Assembly: GCA_014925825.1 (NCBI GenBank)
Contig: JACGCK010000431.1
Location: forward strand, 1-24,567
DNA from: Pholiota molesta
Lineage: Eukaryota > Basidiomycota > Agaricomycetes > Agaricales > Strophariaceae
Length of the DNA stretch: 24,567 bases
Direction: 5' to 3'
The notes under the pieces are model-generated. The model ran no database searches. It was not told the DNA's origin and saw only the letters and a program-made list of their open reading frames with translations. The position numbers and the translations under genes were made by a program. Shown here piece by piece: positions 20,755 to 24,567 of this stretch (its first letter is position 1; the number at the start of each line of letters is the position of its first letter).

Positions 20755-21454
20755 GAATGTCGGGGGGCGGGGAACATAGACGGTCGTCCGGGCTGGAGAT
20801 GCGTAAAGGCTTGGAAATCAGTGGGGGGATCTGGCCATAGTTTTTGAGGGAGGGTCTGCGCCGTCGAGGGTTGGTGAAGACACTGGCGGGTATTCTGGCA
20901 GGGTAGCTTGTGGACATAGGGATGAGGGGTGGAAGCTCAGGTGCCGCTCTTAAATACCAGGCCAGCTAGCGGCGTGCAGAGGGGCCGGGAAGACAAGCGA
21001 AGAGAAAAGGCGACATCTGAGGACATGCGGTGGCTTATAAGTATTTGGACGATCGCATACTGATAAAGATGTACCTGCGCCCTGTGTTCCGCGCCAGCAC
21101 GAGGCAAGGCATGGCTACTGGTTTCTCGCAGCTGGAGGAAATGCTGATGGATGACTTGCAACGTGGGATTTTGTAATGAACAGCCAGGGCACGAGGAGCG
21201 CAACGAGGCAGCGCGTCCACAACGCTTCGCCGCTATTTGGTCCTTCGGGCTTCCAATCTCGTCCAAGGCCGTGTTCTCGGGCCTCATTCCCCATACTCTC
21301 CTCACGCAACACCCCGGCCAGCCAAGGCCCATTTGGGTGATGGCCTGCGATGGAGCTCGACAATTCTGCTCTCGGACTTTTCAAACACTCTATCTGCCAC
21401 CTATAAAATAGATCTACTACTGCTGGGAATATCCGCCATTGTCCCCTCCCAATA
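20755..21454. other. Spacer between two minus-strand genes
   Basis: A 700-bp stretch holding the F-box promoter and the 3' UTR of the transporter gene. Overlapping open frames on both strands have no coherent protein character. No repeat or RNA gene is seen. Confidence 0.5.
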
Positions 21455-22803
21455 TCATCCACTGATCATCCGGGCGTCGTTTTCGTCCATGTACCGATAG
21501 TACGAAAACTGGCACAACACCTGCATGCGTCCACGGCAATTCGGACACACGAGATACCATCGCGGAAATTCGGCCAAGGTGGAGTCAGAGACTTCATCGG
21601 AAGAATAACATTTTTACTCACAAAGATATCCAGGAATACTGTCAATAGGCTGCCTGTAGACGTGCATCCGTCAGTTTCGGCGAAACGTTGCATGCAATGT
21701 GCGATACTTTCCTGCCAACCAACCCCGTTCTTGACCAAATACGCCCAGTCCATACTCTTTACAAGAATTGACAAAGCATATGTGGTATTGCCGAAGATTG
21801 AAAAAAAGAACAAGGCCGGGGACAACCCCTCGCATCGTGTCTTGAAATTTTTTACTGGTTTCAGGATTCACCCTGGTCAACAAACTTCATGACATTTGAA
21901 AACAGCAATGCAGAAAAACTGACAAATTTGGGGAATGCGTGCACCGAGCTTGACACGGAAATGAATCAGATAACGGAAAAGAAAAGAGGCTATGCACGCG
22001 TACGAAGAGCGAGGCGCTTGACCAGCCTAGTATTTGAATGGCCCACCAGCGCGCCCCTTGTTCGGTAGTGTCGACAAAACCATTGTCATGCTTGACCCCG
22101 CTAGTTACCCACCAAGCACACACTCCAACAGAAACGACGAATGCAAGTGCAGATAGATAGCGGATGATAAGTACCCTCGCAGGTATAATTTCTTCTGGGC
22201 GCTCTTCATTTGGCAATAATGGAGCACGTTCTTCGAGTTCACCTGTTCGAGCAACATGTGCTTCTAGGCGACGCTTTTTGTACCGATAATAGTAGATCTG
22301 GAAGAGCAAAATAAAATCACACGATGTGTACTATCATGCATTGTTTCGTTAGCTGCGTGGAGATAACATGAGTGAAATAGTACGCACATAGAAGCCGAGT
22401 ATGATAACGGTTGGCAGAAGTCCAGCCAATATTGCGCCAATGAGGTTTGTTAGATCTCCCAGAATCCATATAACGACGAAGAGGACGCTGAGGCCCTCGC
22501 CTGACTTGTGCTTGTAATTTTCATAGATTTGAGGAGAATATACGACAATCCTGTGCGTTGAGGAATGGGAAATGAGATGCCAGCCTTATCTTGTTTTGGT
22601 ACTGCTTAGATGAATTACCAGCATGCAATGGAAATCCATCCTAGCTGCCAGAAATTTTTAGTCAAGGTTAGCGAATAGACCGAACAACTTACAACGCTAC
22701 TCAAATTGTCTGCCACCAGCATAGTAACATGGGCGTGTAGAACTGACTTGTGGAAAGCATTTTGGAGTGGGCCGGCTAACTCCTCGATCCCCTTTGATCC
22801 CAT
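21455..22803 (-). CDS. PQ-loop vacuolar amino-acid transporter (Ypq/PQLC2-like)
   Basis: A seven-helix PQ-loop protein of the family that exports cationic amino acids across the vacuole or lysosome membrane. Exons (minus, 5' to 3'): 22693-22803, 22619-22644, 22388-22550, 22004-22330, 21924-21948, 21708-21854, 21622-21653, 21455-21520; all introns GT-AG, phase kept, 298 residues. The two PQ motifs are in VYSPQIYENYK (PQ at 52-53) and GARIPQILKNF (PQ at 215-216). KSGEGLSVLFVVIWILGDLT and CEGLSPALFFFSIFGNTTYA are the matching repeat halves. The central loop contains ERAPLL (about 134-139), an acidic dileucine sorting signal of the kind that sends proteins to the vacuole. A 98-bp promoter is shared with PHB2. 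Ypq1, Ypq2 and Rtc2 cannot be told apart here. Confidence 0.92.
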
Positions 22804-22901
22804 AGTGACGGCACGATCACACGTCACATGTGACGTTTGTCGCGTCTTCGGCAGGACGAGTGCGTGATCGGTGAGCAGCTCTCTTCACTCACACAAATAC
22901 C
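22804..22901. promoter_or_regulatory. 98-bp bidirectional promoter PQ-loop / PHB2
   Basis: Only 98 bp separate the two divergent start codons, so both 5' UTRs must be very short or overlap and the control elements are necessarily shared. A perfect palindrome sits near the middle (22821-22836). Confidence 0.7.
22821..22836. promoter_or_regulatory. Perfect 16-bp palindrome ACGTCACATGTGACGT
   Basis: The site equals its own reverse complement. It contains GTCACATG on both strands (matching the Cbf1-type bHLH consensus RTCACRTG) and TGACGT on both strands (half of a CRE/ATF-type bZIP site). Its place in a tiny shared promoter makes a regulatory role likely; the factor is not known. Confidence 0.65.
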
Positions 22902-24213
22902 ATGAACGACGGCCAAGAAGCTTTCCGTCGCTTTGCGAACCAACTCAGGACTGCTAGTGGCAATGGAGGGAGGCTGCCTCCTGGTGGGAAGGGCTTGTTC
23001 GCAGGGAGCGGACTCCTCATCGCTCTTGTTGCTGGAGGTTTCGCGCTGAACGCCAGTTTGTTCAATGGTATGTGTTCTCTGGACCTCGCGCTGTCATTTA
23101 CTTAATACATGCATTCTCTTAGTTGATGGTGGTCACCGTGCTATTAAGTACAGCAGGTAATAAGTCTATCACCATAAGTTCTTCCTTGTATTCACACACC
23201 AATTTCCAAGGCTGCACGGTATCAAGGATGAGATTTACAACGAAGGAACACATTTTGTCGTGCGTGCCGTGGCTTTCTCTTCCTTATTTATTTTATGTAA
23301 ACTCGTACTTGCAGGTTCCTTGGTTTGAAAGCCCAATTTCTTCGATATCCGAGCGAAGCCTCGAAACATAGCCAGCCTGACTGGTACAAAAGGTAATTTG
23401 AATAACACGTATTCCACTTCCTTTCATCGCCTCATGCAACGTACCAGATCTCCAAATGGTTAATATTACCTGCCGTGTGTTGTCCAGGCCAAGCACGCAG
23501 GCATTACCTACCATATTCCGCGAGCTCGGCAAGGACTTTGATGAACGAGTCCTGCCCTCCATCGTAAATGAGGTCCTGAAGAGCGTCGTGGCGCAATTCA
23601 ATGCCAGCCAGCTCATCACCCAGCGAGAACACGTAGGAAACTCATAATAATGCTGTTAGTTTCGAATCTCATCACAAAATTAGGTCTCTCGCCTCGTGCG
23701 AGAAAACCTGACAGAACGCGCTACCCGGTTCAACCTTGTCCTTGACGATGTATCGATTACCCATGTCGCTTTCTCCGCCGAGTTCACACACGCCGTCGAG
23801 GCCAAACAAGTTGCGCAGCAAACTGCCCTGCGTGCTGCTTACCTCGTTGACCAGGCCATCCAAGAGAAGCAGGTACGCACATATTTGCCTCCCAACTTCT
23901 TGACATGTACTCTGTATACTGACGTTATCTTTTTTTAGTCTATCATTGTGCGGGCACAGGGAGAAGCGCGTAGCGCTGAGCTCGTCGGTGAGGCGGTTCG
24001 AAAAAACAAGGGTTTCCTTGAGCTGCGCCGATTGGAGGCTGCCCGTGATATCGCTGCTCAGCTATCGCAATCAAACAACAAAATCATGCTGGATTCGCAG
24101 AGTCTGTTGTTGAATGGTGAGCACTATCATGTATGATGCGAAGGTTGTCAATCTAACGTCGCTCTGTAGTGGCGGGAAATGATGCTCAGGAGCTCCTCAA
24201 AGTTCAAAAATAA
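22902..24213 (+). CDS. PHB2: Prohibitin 2 (mitochondrial inner membrane), one-base frameshift
   Basis: Phb2 forms ring complexes with Phb1 in the mitochondrial inner membrane that scaffold proteases and cardiolipin-rich domains. Exons: 22902-23067, 23123-23156, 23211-23259, 23315-23392, 23448-23632, 23684-23872, 23939-24116, 24170-24213. The N-terminal membrane anchor is [20 protein letters not shown]. The PHB domain shows [48 protein letters not shown] and [11 protein letters not shown]. The coiled coil includes [20 protein letters not shown]. In exon 4 the frame breaks after VPWFESPI and resumes with FDIRAKPR; one missing base near 23337-23342 accounts for it (exon sum 923, expected 924, 307 residues). 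As an otherwise perfect core gene, a sequence error is the likelier cause. Confidence 0.93.
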
Positions 24214-24567
24214 ATGTTATATGTAATGAATAACATCCTACTTTCCAGGCGTGCCGCTATTATTTTACGAGCCTCTGATTTCGTTGCTCAGCATGTACAT
24301 GAGATGTAGTAATTCTCTGGTAATCAAAACAGCAAGGAATACAACCCAGAACGGCTCTTCAGGAGTACTTATACGTTGCAGGTTTAATTACCAAAGGTCG
24401 TATGTGGACTCTGAGCTCTGAGCCCTAAATTGGGCGGTATAGGGTGATTACAGAGGAACTTTAACCCTCCATTTCAAAGCACATTGAGTGATGGATGATA
24501 GGAAATGAGAGAAAAAACCTTCATAGAACGTTGATGGAACGACTCGTCGCAAGAGGATGGCGCGTAA
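24214..24567. other. Right edge, no gene called
   Basis: This holds the 3' UTR of PHB2 and unassigned sequence. A minus-strand frame enters from the right edge (about 24566 down to a stop near 24478) and could be the end of a gene outside the window, but about 30 codons are too few to judge. Confidence 0.4.

Noticed and set aside
20755..20917. Upstream ATG at 20917 as the start of the F-box protein
   Set aside because: It is in a different frame from the coiled coil/F-box exon and no credible intron joins them; family members begin with the coiled coil, so 20754 was chosen.

Overview
The window reads as nuclear DNA of a filamentous basidiomycete, most likely an Agaricomycete. Genes are compact and alternate strands. 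They are broken by many GT-AG introns of about 44-100 nt, and the families are fungal: THI4, Tim9, Nas2, Swi5, Aro3/4-type DAHP synthase, a PQ-loop vacuolar transporter, prohibitin 2, and a coiled-coil/F-box/LRR protein. No rRNA, tRNA, CRISPR or prokaryotic operon structure was found. Exons were assembled by eye from splice signals, reading phase and remembered family sequence patterns; no database search was possible.

Layout. 1-777 is AT-rich and gene-poor. 778-2344 is a nested pair of non-autonomous DNA transposons: an element with 200-bp terminal inverted repeats and a 9-bp target duplication, whose right repeat is split by an 801-bp element with its own target duplication. It ends about 400 bp upstream of THI4 (2749-3909, thiazole synthase). 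Then come SWI5 (minus, 4258-4774), NAS2/PSMD9 (5025-5797), a nine-exon AidB-like acyl-CoA dehydrogenase (minus, 5879-8145), a probable broken gene (minus, 8512-9107), two tandem metallo-beta-lactamase-fold hydrolases (9403-10290, 10786-11709), DAHP synthase (minus, 12621-14015), TIM9 (14476-14917), a 1.5-kb gene-poor stretch, an unknown gene (minus, 16422-17322), a G-patch protein (17549-18838), an F-box/LRR protein (minus, 19101-20754), a PQ-loop amino-acid transporter (minus, 21455-22803) and PHB2 (22902-24213).

The genes form no single pathway. Most are housekeeping: thiamin and aromatic amino-acid synthesis, mitochondrial import, prohibitin complex, proteasome assembly, recombination. The accessory parts are the transposon nest, the tandem hydrolases, the F-box gene and the broken gene. 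Four pairs are head-to-head with short shared promoters (SWI5/NAS2, DAHP synthase/TIM9, unknown/G-patch, PQ-loop/PHB2); the last has a 98-bp promoter centred on a perfect 16-bp palindrome.

Several conserved genes (PHB2, the F-box gene, the unknown gene, the 8.5-9.1 kb gene) can be read through only if a single-base indel is allowed. As PHB2 is among them, sequence error must be excluded before any is called a pseudogene.
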